DNA from: Fictibacillus sp. FJAT-27399
Lineage (GTDB): Bacteria > Bacillota > Bacilli > Bacillales > Fictibacillaceae
Reading direction: 5' to 3'
NCBI RefSeq assembly: GCF_001510655.1
Contig: NZ_LMVC01000006.1
Span: 123,834 to 187,833 of the forward strand
Length of the DNA stretch: 64,000 bases
Under the pieces are notes generated by a model. It searched no databases. It was given only the letters and a program-made list of their open reading frames with translations, and had not been told where the DNA came from. How positions within the stretch are numbered: the first letter of the stretch is position 1; every line of letters begins with the position of its first letter. This document shows positions 1 to 9,280 of this stretch, piece after piece. The position numbers and the translations under genes are program-made.

Positions 1-6
1 ACACAC

Positions 7-36
7 AAAAAAACGCAGACTGCTAAAAGTCTGCGT
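7..36 (-). terminator. Terminator of the sugar ABC transporter operon
   Basis: A perfect 8-bp stem (13-20 with 29-36) with an 8-base loop is followed on the minus strand by a run of T (7-13). It sits just past the stop codon of the last permease gene, so it ends the leftward transporter operon. Confidence 0.85.
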
Positions 37-44
37 GCTTGGCT

Positions 45-926
45 TTATTTCATCCCAGAAATGGTGTAGCCCTCAATAATATGCTTTTGAAACAGCATGA
101 AGATGATCACGATCGGTACGACCATAAAGGTTGAACCGGCCATCTGCAAGGCGAAGTTGCCGCCATACTGTCCTTTTAAAAGAGAAAGCCCGACAGACAG
201 GGTATACAGTTTTTCATCGTTGGCGATGATCAAAGGCCATAGGAAGCTGTTCCAGCCGGCGATAAATGTCAGGATCCCCTGAACAGCCAGGATGGGTTTA
301 GAGATCGGCAAGATAATCTGAATGAACACCCGGAATTCACTGGCTCCATCGAGGCGTGCGGCTTCAAGCAGCTCATCTGGAATGGTAGACATGAACTGAC
401 GGAACAAAAAGATGCTGAACGCCCCGACTAATCCTGGTAAAACAATTCCGGCCATCGTATTCGTCAGGTGAAGCTGGTTCAAGATCAGGTATACGGGGAT
501 CATCGTTACTTGCCCGGGAATCATCATCGTAGCGAGTACGAGGTAGAACAATTTTTCCCGCCCTTTGAATTGGTACTTGGCAAAAGCATATCCCGCCATC
601 GCGTTTAAGAACAAACCCGCGAATGAACAAAGCACTACGATGATTGTGTTCCGCAAATAAACCGTGAAGTTCATGTTTTCAAACAGGTTGGTAAAGTTCT
701 CAAGCGTAAATTCATGTGGCAAAAAGGTTGGCGGGATCTGCATGACTTCCATTTCCGGTTTGAACGCAGATAAGATCATCCAAATAAATGGAATAGAGAC
801 GAGAAATCCACCGAGAGCCAAAATGATTCCGGTTACCCATTGCTGGCCACTGGCCGTTCTTCGGGCTTTAACTGAAGCATTAGCTTGCGTCTTTGCTTTT
901 ATCGCAGTCATCTCTAAATTCTCCAT
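45..926 (-). CDS. Carbohydrate ABC transporter permease, MalG type
   Basis: Inner-membrane permease of a carbohydrate ABC importer (MalG/AraQ family, CUT1 class). The 293-residue protein has about six membrane segments and the cytoplasmic EAA loop (EAARLDGAS...ILPISKP) that docks the ATPase. The ATG at 926 was chosen because it follows an AGGTGG site with 9-base spacing and lies one base after the stop of the upstream permease; the reading frame is open further upstream but those codons overlap the partner gene. It is the last gene of the leftward binding protein-permease-permease operon and ends at a hairpin terminator. From the neighbouring GH3 and GH94-like genes the substrate is inferred to be beta-1,2-gluco-oligosaccharides. 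No ATPase gene accompanies it, so an MsmX-like shared ATPase is likely. Confidence 0.9.
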   Translation of the reverse strand: MENLEMTAIKAKTQANASVKARRTASGQQWVTGIILALGGFLVSIPFIWMILSAFKPEMEVMQIPPTFLPHEFTLENFTNLFENMNFTVYLRNTIIVVLCSFAGLFLNAMAGYAFAKYQFKGREKLFYLVLATMMIPGQVTMIPVYLILNQLHLTNTMAGIVLPGLVGAFSIFLFRQFMSTIPDELLEAARLDGASEFRVFIQIILPISKPILAVQGILTFIAGWNSFLWPLIIANDEKLYTLSVGLSLLKGQYGGNFALQMAGSTFMVVPIVIIFMLFQKHIIEGYTISGMK

Positions 927-927
927 C

Positions 928-1812
928 TTAATAGTCCACCTCTTTTTTCTGCAATCGGAATTGAAGCAGCGTGATGATAATGATCGCAATAAACAAAATG
1001 AAAGATCCGGCAGCGGCATATCCGAAATTACTGAGCTGGAAGCCATTTCTGTAAATAAACAGCGCAACAGAGGTGGTACTGTCGAGAGGGCCGCCCTTTG
1101 TCATGACTAGCGGTTCTTCAAAAAATTGAAGCCAGCCGATCATGGTAGTGATTGAAACGAAAAAGATCGCGTAACGCAGGAGCGGAAGGGTGATTTTCGT
1201 CAATTGCTTCCAGTTGGTTGCTCCGTCAAGCTGTGCGGCTTCATAGTAAGTTTTCGGTATCCCTTGGAGAGCTGCCAAAAAGATAATCATGTTCACCCCG
1301 ATTCCCCGCCAGACAGCGAGTGCGATCAGTGATACTTTCGACATGTTCGGATCGGTGAGCCATGGAACAGGAGGCAGGTGAAGCCAATTCAGTACATAAT
1401 TGAATAGTCCGAGCTGTGGATTGTACAGGTAGCTCCATACAACGGCGACTGCTACCACGTTTGTGATCGAAGGCATATAAAAGATCACACGGAAGGCCCG
1501 GAAAATGCGTGATTTGCCGAAGTTGATCAACAAAGCGATGGCCAAAGAACAAACAATGACCAAAGGCACACCGATTACTACATAAAAAAGCGTATTAAAC
1601 AAGGACTTCATAAAAATAGGATCTTTAAAAACCTGAATGTAATTTTCCAATCCGACAAAATGAATCATCGACCAGTCGCCCAAACCTTCGAGACTGATGT
1701 CCGTAAAACTGATGACAAGAGCAACGACGATTGGAAACAGAGAAAACAGGCCTAAAAGGAGAAGGGCAGGTGCGATAAATAAGTAAGGCGTTTTGGTGTT
1801 TATGGCTTTCAT
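928..1812 (-). CDS. Carbohydrate ABC transporter permease, MalF type
   Basis: Partner permease of the same importer (MalF/UgpA family), 294 residues with about six membrane helices. The EAA loop reads EAAQLDGATNWK...TLPLLR near residues 195-220. The ATG at 1812 has an AAAGGAG site six bases upstream. A longer start at 1833 would put that ribosome site inside the coding sequence, so the shorter form is preferred. Its stop lies one base before the MalG-type start, which indicates translational coupling. The short N-terminus, without the long periplasmic insert of E. coli MalF, is usual for Gram-positive CUT1 permeases. Confidence 0.9.
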   Translation of the reverse strand: MKAINTKTPYLFIAPALLLLGLFSLFPIVVALVISFTDISLEGLGDWSMIHFVGLENYIQVFKDPIFMKSLFNTLFYVVIGVPLVIVCSLAIALLINFGKSRIFRAFRVIFYMPSITNVVAVAVVWSYLYNPQLGLFNYVLNWLHLPPVPWLTDPNMSKVSLIALAVWRGIGVNMIIFLAALQGIPKTYYEAAQLDGATNWKQLTKITLPLLRYAIFFVSITTMIGWLQFFEEPLVMTKGGPLDSTTSVALFIYRNGFQLSNFGYAAAGSFILFIAIIIITLLQFRLQKKEVDY

Positions 1813-1897
1813 GTTTCGCTCCTTTCTGCGCATCGATCTAATCTGGGAATGTAAAGGGATAACTAGCAGAAAGGCTGCTAGTTATCAGGGTTTGTCT

Positions 1898-3157
1898 TTA
1901 TTTATTTAAAAGATCCTCCGCTTTTTTGTTGAACGCGTTCATTTCTTTTTTCGGTGTGGTTTGGCCGCGGTAAATCTTTTCAAAGCTGCTTAAGTATTCT
2001 TGAGCGACCGGCTCCCATTGTTTGATGACAGGCATTGGTTTGGAATCTTTCATCTGTTCGCCGAACGTTGTGTAGAACTTGTTGTCTTTCAGTGACTGAT
2101 CTTCCCATGCTTTTTTAGTAGAAGGAAGAGAATTTGTCATATTCATCCATTTCAGCTGAGTTTCAGGCTTGTTCATAAATGCCAGGAATTTCAGTGAAGC
2201 ATCTTTGTGTTTTGTATATTGGAAGACAGAAAGATTGGAACCGCCAAGTGCTGATAGATTGTTTTCCTTTTTAGGAAGGACAGCGGTTGCCCATTTTCCT
2301 TTTAAGTCTGGTGCCTGGTCGTTAATGAGTTTAACCATCCACGGACCGCTTATAAACATTGGCAGAATACCGTCACCGCGGAATCCTTGTACGATATCAA
2401 TACCAGCGTCTTTTGGCGCAGATCCGTTTTTAAAGAAGCTGTTTAAATAATCGACCGCTTCCACAAACTTTGGATCATTGAAATGAGGTTTGCCTTGGCT
2501 ATCGAGCAATTCCGCTCCGTTTTGTCGGGCAAACATAAAGCCTAAGCTTTGTTCTTTGACATCAAGGCTGATGCCGTACTTATTCTTCCCGCGCTCAGAC
2601 AGTTTCTTGGCAGCTGCACTTAGTTCTTCCCACGTTGTTGGAGCTTCACTGAAACCGGCTTTCTTTAAAAGATCGGTACGGTAGAAGAGGACGCGTGTGT
2701 CGATATACCATGGAACACCGACCGTTTGGTTTTTATATTTGGTTGTTTCTATAGAACCGGCATAATAGTTGGACGGGTCGAGCTCTGGGTATTTTTTTAC
2801 ATAAGGTTTTAAATCCAGCAAAGCTTTGGCGGATCCGAATTCTGGAATCCATGTCGTTCCCATCTGCAAAACATCCGGCCCTTTTTTAGCAGCAACAGCT
2901 GTTAGCAGCTTATCGTGGGCAGTCTCCCAAGGGATCGCCTGAACCTTAACATCAATTTTTGGATTTTCTTTTTCAAAGGCTTCGGCTATCTTGGGTAATG
3001 ATTTGGCTTCTTCTCCCATTCCCCAGACATTAATCACTGTCTTTCCGCTTCCTGATGAACTGGCTGAACAGCCTGTGAGCGCACCTGACATGAGGAATGC
3101 TCCTGCCAAAGAACCGACGATTAGCTTTTTGTTGAGTTTAGGTAACCAGTTTTTCAT
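1898..3157 (-). CDS. Sugar-binding lipoprotein of the ABC importer
   Basis: Extracellular solute-binding protein (family 1, MalE-like), 419 residues. It starts with a lipoprotein signal peptide whose lipobox LTGC ends at Cys30, followed by a Ser/Gly-rich linker, so it is predicted to be lipid-anchored to the outer face of the membrane. The ATG follows AGGGGGAG with a good spacing. It is the first gene of the leftward operon and is divergent from the GH3 gene. By position it corresponds to the sophoro-oligosaccharide-binding protein of the Listeria innocua 1,2-beta-glucan locus. The family call is firm; the ligand is inferred from context. Confidence 0.9.
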   Translation of the reverse strand: MKNWLPKLNKKLIVGSLAGAFLMSGALTGCSASSSGSGKTVINVWGMGEEAKSLPKIAEAFEKENPKIDVKVQAIPWETAHDKLLTAVAAKKGPDVLQMGTTWIPEFGSAKALLDLKPYVKKYPELDPSNYYAGSIETTKYKNQTVGVPWYIDTRVLFYRTDLLKKAGFSEAPTTWEELSAAAKKLSERGKNKYGISLDVKEQSLGFMFARQNGAELLDSQGKPHFNDPKFVEAVDYLNSFFKNGSAPKDAGIDIVQGFRGDGILPMFISGPWMVKLINDQAPDLKGKWATAVLPKKENNLSALGGSNLSVFQYTKHKDASLKFLAFMNKPETQLKWMNMTNSLPSTKKAWEDQSLKDNKFYTTFGEQMKDSKPMPVIKQWEPVAQEYLSSFEKIYRGQTTPKKEMNAFNKKAEDLLNK

Positions 3158-3223
3158 ATTTGCTCCCCCTATACGTTGATCAATTTTTGGGTCTTATCCA
3201 TTTTACTTCTTCACTGCAGGTTA

Positions 3224-3252
3224 ATTCTAGTAAAGTATTCCTTTTCAGTGAA
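3224..3252 (-). promoter_or_regulatory. Candidate promoter of the ABC transporter operon
   Basis: On the minus strand TTCACT (3247-3252) and TAGAAT (3224-3229) are separated by 17 bases, a plausible sigma-A promoter. The -35 element overlaps the GAAACGTTTC palindrome at 3250-3259, so a repressor bound there would block it. The -35 match is modest. Confidence 0.4.
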
Positions 3253-3316
3253 ACGTTTCTATTACTAGCAAAAAAATATAGAAGAAGATTTTCAATGCTT
3301 TTTATTGAAACGTTTC
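3250..3316. promoter_or_regulatory. LacI/CcpA-type operator pair, transporter side
   Basis: Two perfect 10-bp palindromes GAAACGTTTC lie at 3250-3259 and 3307-3316, with centres 57 bp apart, upstream of the leftward transporter operon. A central CG with AAA/TTT arms is typical of LacI-family operators. The likely binder is the LacI regulator encoded at 9281-10243. CcpA (cre sites) is the alternative. Confidence 0.7.
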
Positions 3317-3450
3317 GACAGGGCTATTATAATTCATAATGAAATCGTTTACAACCGAATTTTTCAAATGTATTTTAAAAAAATAAATATTCTAACTATT
3401 TATGTTTATGAATCCCTTTGCCTGCAAGGGATTCAGCAAGAGACATTAGT

Positions 3451-3528
3451 GAAACGTTTCAATTCTTTCATTGACGATGATGTTTGGAACCCTTTATAAT
3501 CCTCTTTGAATAGTAATCGAAACGTTTC
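3451..3528. promoter_or_regulatory. LacI/CcpA-type operator pair, hydrolase side
   Basis: Two more copies of GAAACGTTTC lie at 3451-3460 (extended to TGAAACGTTTCA) and 3519-3528. They bracket the promoter at 3471-3500, one just upstream of the -35 and one just downstream of the -10. Centres are 68 bp apart, compatible with looping or double occlusion. Confidence 0.7.
3471..3500 (+). promoter_or_regulatory. Promoter of the GH3/phosphorylase/LacI genes
   Basis: TTGACG (3471-3476) and TATAAT (3495-3500) are 18 bases apart, a strong sigma-A promoter. It lies about 95 bases upstream of the GH3 start and between two operator palindromes. Confidence 0.75.
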
Positions 3529-3595
3529 TACGTATTTCGGAATGATAAGTTACATCTATATTGCACGTATATTAAAGCCGATTGGAGGAAATGAA

Positions 3596-5761
3596 ATGCC
3601 AGACCAAACATTACATTCTCTTGTAAAAGAAATGACTCTAAATGAAAAAATTGCTCAGCTTATCCAGCTGGCCGCTCCTTTTTTTGAAGGATCAAAAGAA
3701 CAAGGAGAGATAACGGGGCCGATGGCAGAAATGGGCGTTACGAAGGAAACAGTCAGAAATAGCGGTTCGGTCCTTGGGGCATCCGGCGCGAAAGAGGTGC
3801 GTGAGATACAGGAAGCACATCTTAAAACCAACCGGCTGGGCATTCCGCTCTTGATCATGGCGGACATTGTTCATGGATTTAAGACGATTTTTCCGGTACC
3901 GCTTGCGATCGGGTGCTCATGGGATATCAAGCTTGCGGAAAAAAGTGCGGAGATTGCCGCCGCTGAAGCCTCCGTAGCAGGTGTTCATGTAACGTTTGCC
4001 CCGATGGTCGACCTCGTCCGTGATCCGCGATGGGGAAGAGTCATGGAATCCACAGGAGAAGATCCTTATTTAAACAGTGAATTTGCTCGCGCCTTTGTTC
4101 GTGGTTTTCAAGGAGATGACCTAACATCCGATACTTCCCGTGTTGCAGCTTGCGTCAAGCATTTCGCGGCGTACGGAGCCGGGGAAGGGGGACGTGATTA
4201 TAATACAGTAGACATGTCTGAACGGCAGCTGAGGGAAATGTACTTGCCGGCCTATAAAGCAGCATTGGATGAAGGCTGTGAGATGGTCATGACCGCTTTT
4301 AACACGGTGGACGGCATACCAGCCTCAGGAAATAAGAGGCTGATGCGCGGTCTCTTGAGAAAGGAATGGGGATTTGACGGCGTCCTCATCTCAGATTGGG
4401 GTGCAGTAAAAGAACTGATTCCCCATAGCGTGGCAGTGGATGAAAAAGAAGCAGCCGCCAAAGCGCTTACGGCGGGTGTCGATATTGAAATGATGACATT
4501 GTGCTATGTGAATCACTTAAAGGAGTTAATTGAAAACCGTGAAGTATCAGAAGATCTGCTGGATGAAGCTGTACTCCGCATTCTTGCATTAAAGAAGAAG
4601 CTCGGGCTGTTTGAAAACCCTCATCGCGGAACGGATGAACAAAGAGAGCAGGAAGTGATTATGAGTGAGCCGCACAGAGCGGTGGCGAGAGAACTTGCAG
4701 CCAAGTCTTGCGTTCTATTAAAAAATGAAAATGTCCTTCCTCTTCAATCCGGCCAAAAGGTTGCCCTAATTGGCCCATTTGCACAAAACGGAGATATTCT
4801 TGGGCCGTGGTCATGGAAAGGTTCTAGAGAAGCAGCGATTCAACTGTATGATGGGCTGAAGGAAAGACTGGCTCATGATAGATTATCCGTTGCAAAAGGC
4901 TGCGGTATTGAAACTGGTACGGAGGAAGAGCTTCAGCAGGCTCTTGAAACAGCAGCTCATGCAGATATCGTTGTTCTTGCGCTTGGCGAAAACTCAGATA
5001 TGAGCGGAGAAGCTGGGAGCCGAAGCGACATCAGACTGCCTGAAATTCAGCACGAACTGCTCTCAGCTTTAAAAAAAATCGGCAAACCAATTGTCACCGT
5101 TTTGTTTAACGGCCGTCCTCTCGATCTTAGGGATGTTACTGAGCAGTCAGACGCTATCCTCGAAGCTTGGTTTCCTGGAACAGAAGGAGGCCACGCGGTG
5201 GCAGAACTTCTTTTAGGAAAAGTAAATCCGTCCGGAAAGCTGTCAATGTCGTTTCCACATTCGGTGGGGCAGGTGCCGGTTTATTATAACTGCTTTAATA
5301 CTGGGAGGCCTCAAGGTGCACCAGATGCACAAGAACGCTATGTTTCTCAGTATCTTGATGTGCCGAACGAAGCGCTTTATCCGTTTGGGTTTGGATTAAG
5401 CTACACGTCATTCAGCTACGGAGAGCCGGTATTATCAAGTAATGTTTTAAAACCGGGTGAAGCGATTCAGCTATCCATTACAGTCGCGAACACAGGAGAT
5501 CGGGATGGAGAAGAGACGGTACAGCTTTATGTGAGAGACATGGCGGGTGAAGTTGTCCGTCCGCTGAAAGAGTTGAAGGCGTTCGAGAAAGTGGCGCTTG
5601 TGTCCGGAGAGAAAAAGGAAATCATCTTTACTTTAAAAGAAGAACAACTGAGATACCATCATTCAGATTTAACGTTAGCGAGCGATCCCGGAGCCTATAC
5701 CGCTTATGTGGGCCCTTGCAGCTGCAATGTGAAGGAAGTAACGTTTTCTTTAGTTAAATAA
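3596..5761 (+). CDS. GH3 beta-glucosidase
   Basis: Beta-glucosidase of glycoside hydrolase family 3, 721 residues, probably cytoplasmic because no signal peptide is present. The (beta/alpha)8 domain carries KHF and RDYN motifs and the nucleophile motif SDWG with Asp267. An alpha/beta sandwich and a C-terminal fibronectin-III-like domain follow (about residues 600-720). The ATG at 3596 has GGAGG (3584-3588) upstream; the frame is open to 3506 but has no other good ribosome site. It is followed 23 bases later by the phosphorylase gene. In the equivalent Listeria innocua cluster the GH3 enzyme hydrolyses sophorose, releasing glucose from the end product of the phosphorylase; that specificity is inferred here. 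Confidence 0.92.
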   Translation: MPDQTLHSLVKEMTLNEKIAQLIQLAAPFFEGSKEQGEITGPMAEMGVTKETVRNSGSVLGASGAKEVREIQEAHLKTNRLGIPLLIMADIVHGFKTIFPVPLAIGCSWDIKLAEKSAEIAAAEASVAGVHVTFAPMVDLVRDPRWGRVMESTGEDPYLNSEFARAFVRGFQGDDLTSDTSRVAACVKHFAAYGAGEGGRDYNTVDMSERQLREMYLPAYKAALDEGCEMVMTAFNTVDGIPASGNKRLMRGLLRKEWGFDGVLISDWGAVKELIPHSVAVDEKEAAAKALTAGVDIEMMTLCYVNHLKELIENREVSEDLLDEAVLRILALKKKLGLFENPHRGTDEQREQEVIMSEPHRAVARELAAKSCVLLKNENVLPLQSGQKVALIGPFAQNGDILGPWSWKGSREAAIQLYDGLKERLAHDRLSVAKGCGIETGTEEELQQALETAAHADIVVLALGENSDMSGEAGSRSDIRLPEIQHELLSALKKIGKPIVTVLFNGRPLDLRDVTEQSDAILEAWFPGTEGGHAVAELLLGKVNPSGKLSMSFPHSVGQVPVYYNCFNTGRPQGAPDAQERYVSQYLDVPNEALYPFGFGLSYTSFSYGEPVLSSNVLKPGEAIQLSITVANTGDRDGEETVQLYVRDMAGEVVRPLKELKAFEKVALVSGEKKEIIFTLKEEQLRYHHSDLTLASDPGAYTAYVGPCSCNVKEVTFSLVK

Positions 5762-5784
5762 ATTGAAAGATTTGAGGGGGATCC

Positions 5785-8700
5785 ATGATTACCAAAACAA
5801 TGCCCACATTTGATATACAGGCAGGGAACTACAGGTTTACTTTTTTAAACAGCGGAGATCTTTTCGAAGCGGTTCATCAAGGAATCATGATTAACCAATG
5901 GCAGTCCAATCCAATTGATGGCGCGCTGAACAATCTGTATCTGCGCATTCACGGCGGGGATAGCATTCAATATTTTCCAATGCTCGGCAGCCATTCAAAC
6001 AGCAAGGTCAGTCATTCAGCTTCACAAGTGGTTTGGGAAGGTAAGTCAGCAAATGTGCACTATAAGGTTGCATTTTCCCTTACCAGCCAGGGCGTTTGGT
6101 TCTGGGAGGTTGAAACGGAAGGCAAGGGCGTTGAAATTGATGTTATTTATGCACAGGATATCGGGCTTGCAGATAAAGGAGCAGTACGGACGAATGAAGC
6201 TTTCGTTTCTCAATATATTGATCATTCTGTTTACGAAGATGGGGAAAAGGGCTATGTTGTTTGCTCGCGTCAAAACCAGCCGAACTCCGGAGGGTTTCCT
6301 TATTTGCAGCAAGGTTCTTTAACAAGGGCCACAGCCTTTTCGACGGACGGATATCAGTTCTTCGGGCTCTCCTATAAAGAAACGAATGAGCCTGAGATCC
6401 TAAAAAAAGAAAAGCTTGAAAATGAAGTCTATCAATATGAATTTGGGTTCACAGCTCTTCAGTCATCTCGAGTATTACTATCCGGAAAAGAACGGTTTGT
6501 TTTTTACGGACTGTTTAAAGAAAATCATCCGGAAGCGGTAGCTGAACTGGCATTTCAACAAGAGTTACAGAGTGCTTGGGACACGGTCAAAGGTCAGAAG
6601 CCAGAAGAATGCAATGCTTTAGAGCCAGTACAGTTATCCTCCAGATTCGGAGATCCGCTTACGTCTATTTCGTTCACAGAAGAAGAACTTAACCAACTCT
6701 ACCCTGATCGCCAATTGGAAGAGTACGACGGTGAATGCCTGCTCTCTTTTTTTACTGCAACGTTTGAGCACGTGGTTCTGAAGGAAAAAGAGCTGATCGT
6801 CGAACGGCCCCACGGACATATTATTGTATCCGGAAACAATGCAGGCATCACGGAAGAAGTCATTACGTCCACTTCCTACATGTATGGTGTGTTTAACTCA
6901 CATATCGTTAAGGGCAATACCTCGTTCAATAAAATGATGACCAATATGAGAAATGCGCTGAATGTGATGAAAACTTCCGGACAGCGGATCTATGTGGAAA
7001 TGGATGGGCAGTATCGCTTGCTCACCATGCCTTCCATCTACGAGATCGGATTTAATTATGCCCGCTGGTTCTATAAAACTGCCAAGGATACATTGAGAAT
7101 CACCAGCTATACAACTGTTGATTCTCCTGTTATTCACTTGGAAGTCCAATCGTTAAGCGGAAAGCCATATCGTTTCCTTGTAACGAATCAGATTTCCATG
7201 AACAACAATGAATATGAAGTCCCGTACCGTATGGAGAAAAGCGGGAATGTTCTCTCGTTCTTTGCAGATGAATCATCAGACAGTGCAAAGACGTATCCGA
7301 ACCTTCGATATGACATGAATGTAACGGGAACAGGCATGAGAGTAAGGGATGAGGAGCTGTTTGGCGAGAGCATTGAAACAGGATCAAGTTCGCTCGCTGT
7401 GCTTGAACTTGAAGCAGCAAGTGAATGGACGCTTTCTGTTCAGGGACAGCTCTACGGAGAAGAATCTCATTTCACCAAGAAAGATACTGAAAAAGAAATT
7501 GAACGATTTCAGGAATTCTACCATTCTGTTAACAAAGGCTTTCGTGTAAGCCAGCATGGCGGTGATAATGAAGAACTGCAGAAGGTGAACGCGATCTCAT
7601 GGTGGTATACGCACAACATGCTCGTTCATTATTCTGTGCCCCATGGTTTGGAACAGTATGGAGGCGCCGCTTGGGGAACGAGAGACGTATGCCAGGGGCC
7701 TGCAGAATATTTTACAGCGACACAAAATTATGAAGCTATTCGTGAAATTATTAAGACAGTCTACTCCCACCAATACGAAAGCACCGGCAATTGGCCGCAG
7801 TGGTTCATGTTTGACCGTTATTACAAAATACAGCAGCAGGAGAGCCACGGGGATATTATCGTTTGGCCGTTAAAAGCGCTCAGTGATTATTTAGCGGCAA
7901 CAAGTGATTACAGCTTGCTTGAGGAGATCATTCCGTACACTGAAGACAACGGTGAGTTTACGGTGAAAGAGGAATCCCTTTTTGACCACGTAAAGAAACA
8001 AATCGACTATATAAAGAAAAACTTTTTGCATGATACCTATCTTTCGTCATATGGAGACGGGGATTGGGATGATACGCTTCAGCCTGCAAATGCTCAATTG
8101 AAACAATATATGATCAGCAGCTGGACCGTGTCGTTAACCTATCAAGTGATGACTCAATTTTCCAGGCAGCTTGCAGCGATTGATCAAGCCCAGGCAGATG
8201 AGCTTAAGGACTTGGCTGCGGGGATTGAGTCTGATTTTAACAGATACATTCTTTCAGACGGTGTGATTCCAGGCTTTATCTACATGGAGGAACCAGGGAA
8301 AGAAGAACTGATGCTGCACCCGAAGGATACAAAGACGGGCATTCAGTATCGCCTGCTTCCGATGACGCGAAGCATGATCAGTGAACTCTTAAGTCCAGAA
8401 CAGGCAGCAGAACATTATGAGCTGATCAAAAATCATATGCTCTGCCCGGATGGTGTAAGGCTCATGAACCAACCGGCCCATTATGCAGGAGGTGTCAGCA
8501 CCCATTTTAAACGTGCTGAGCAGGCAGCGAACTTCGGAAGAGAAGTGGGGCTTCAATATGTCCACGCTCATATCCGTTTTGTAGAGGCGATGGCCAAGCT
8601 TGGAAAAACTGAAGAAGCTTGGGACGGACTGGCTGTGATCAATCCGATCGGTATCCAGAAGGTGGTACCAAACGCTGAGCGAAGACAAAGCAATGCGTAC

Positions 8701-9135
8701 TTCAGCAGTTCGGACGGTAAATTCAATACACGTTATGAAGCACAAGAACGCTTTAAAGAACTTAGAGAGGGGACCGTTCAGGTAAAGGGCGGATGGCGCA
8801 TTTATTCCAGCGGTCCGGGAATCTTTATGAATCAGCTCATCTCAAGCTGTCTTGGCGTCCGGCAAGAAGGAGATATCCTTGTCATTGACCCTGTTCTGCC
8901 TAAAAAATTGGACGGCTTAGTGTTTGATTTTCATGTGAATGGAGTGCCCGTCTCGTTCCACTATGATCTAAGCGGGGAACATGAGAGCGGAGTGTCCGTT
9001 AATGGAAATCCGGTTTCTGCTGATCGTTTCTCTAACCGTTACCGAAAAGGCGGTTTTAAGATCAGTAAGAGTGAGCTTGAGGCTGTATATCAACAGGATA
9101 AGTCAGTAACAAATGTGATTGAGGTCAGGTTGTAA
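5785..9135 (+). CDS. GH94-type phosphorylase, probable 1,2-beta-oligoglucan phosphorylase
   Basis: Large cytoplasmic enzyme of 1116 residues, related to cellobiose-phosphorylase-like GH94 proteins. An N-terminal beta-sandwich region precedes an (alpha/alpha)6 barrel (about residues 590-1000) with aromatic motifs (WWYTHNM, AAWGTRD) and the acidic motif GDWDD at residues 759-763, in which GH94 enzymes place their catalytic Asp. The length is well above cellobiose phosphorylase (about 800) but matches the 1,2-beta-oligoglucan phosphorylase of Listeria innocua (about 1110), which sits in the same gene set. Such an enzyme would cleave beta-1,2-glucans with phosphate to glucose 1-phosphate. The start follows GAGGGGG closely. 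Laminaribiose- or other beta-glucan-specific members are the alternatives. Confidence 0.75.
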   Translation: MITKTMPTFDIQAGNYRFTFLNSGDLFEAVHQGIMINQWQSNPIDGALNNLYLRIHGGDSIQYFPMLGSHSNSKVSHSASQVVWEGKSANVHYKVAFSLTSQGVWFWEVETEGKGVEIDVIYAQDIGLADKGAVRTNEAFVSQYIDHSVYEDGEKGYVVCSRQNQPNSGGFPYLQQGSLTRATAFSTDGYQFFGLSYKETNEPEILKKEKLENEVYQYEFGFTALQSSRVLLSGKERFVFYGLFKENHPEAVAELAFQQELQSAWDTVKGQKPEECNALEPVQLSSRFGDPLTSISFTEEELNQLYPDRQLEEYDGECLLSFFTATFEHVVLKEKELIVERPHGHIIVSGNNAGITEEVITSTSYMYGVFNSHIVKGNTSFNKMMTNMRNALNVMKTSGQRIYVEMDGQYRLLTMPSIYEIGFNYARWFYKTAKDTLRITSYTTVDSPVIHLEVQSLSGKPYRFLVTNQISMNNNEYEVPYRMEKSGNVLSFFADESSDSAKTYPNLRYDMNVTGTGMRVRDEELFGESIETGSSSLAVLELEAASEWTLSVQGQLYGEESHFTKKDTEKEIERFQEFYHSVNKGFRVSQHGGDNEELQKVNAISWWYTHNMLVHYSVPHGLEQYGGAAWGTRDVCQGPAEYFTATQNYEAIREIIKTVYSHQYESTGNWPQWFMFDRYYKIQQQESHGDIIVWPLKALSDYLAATSDYSLLEEIIPYTEDNGEFTVKEESLFDHVKKQIDYIKKNFLHDTYLSSYGDGDWDDTLQPANAQLKQYMISSWTVSLTYQVMTQFSRQLAAIDQAQADELKDLAAGIESDFNRYILSDGVIPGFIYMEEPGKEELMLHPKDTKTGIQYRLLPMTRSMISELLSPEQAAEHYELIKNHMLCPDGVRLMNQPAHYAGGVSTHFKRAEQAANFGREVGLQYVHAHIRFVEAMAKLGKTEEAWDGLAVINPIGIQKVVPNAERRQSNAYFSSSDGKFNTRYEAQERFKELREGTVQVKGGWRIYSSGPGIFMNQLISSCLGVRQEGDILVIDPVLPKKLDGLVFDFHVNGVPVSFHYDLSGEHESGVSVNGNPVSADRFSNRYRKGGFKISKSELEAVYQQDKSVTNVIEVRL

Positions 9136-9145
9136 CTGCAGAAAC

Positions 9146-9196
9146 CGTGTCCAGCTCGAGCGCTTGTCGGACTTGAACAGGACGCTTTTGCTTTTC
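9146..9196 (+). repeat. Dispersed GTCCAGC...GCGCTT repeat, copy A
   Basis: This noncoding stretch between the phosphorylase and LacI genes closely resembles 37454-37502: both run from GTCCAGC through CGCTTGT(C/T)GGACTT to (A/G)GGCGCTT..GCTTT. It is one of the short dispersed noncoding repeats seen in Bacillus-type genomes. Confidence 0.6.
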
Positions 9197-9235
9197 TAAT
9201 CTAACAGCAATCACCATCAAAATGCGAGAACGATG

Positions 9236-9256
9236 TATAATAGAGATAACGTTTTC
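9236..9256 (+). promoter_or_regulatory. Candidate lacI promoter with operator-like palindrome
   Basis: TATAAT (9236-9241) is followed at 9245-9256 by GATAACGTTTTC, a 12-bp palindrome with one mismatched pair and the same ACGT core as the four operators upstream. No good -35 is visible. This position suggests autorepression of the regulator gene. Confidence 0.45.
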
Positions 9257-9280
9257 ATAGACAGATTGGAGTGTGTCCAG

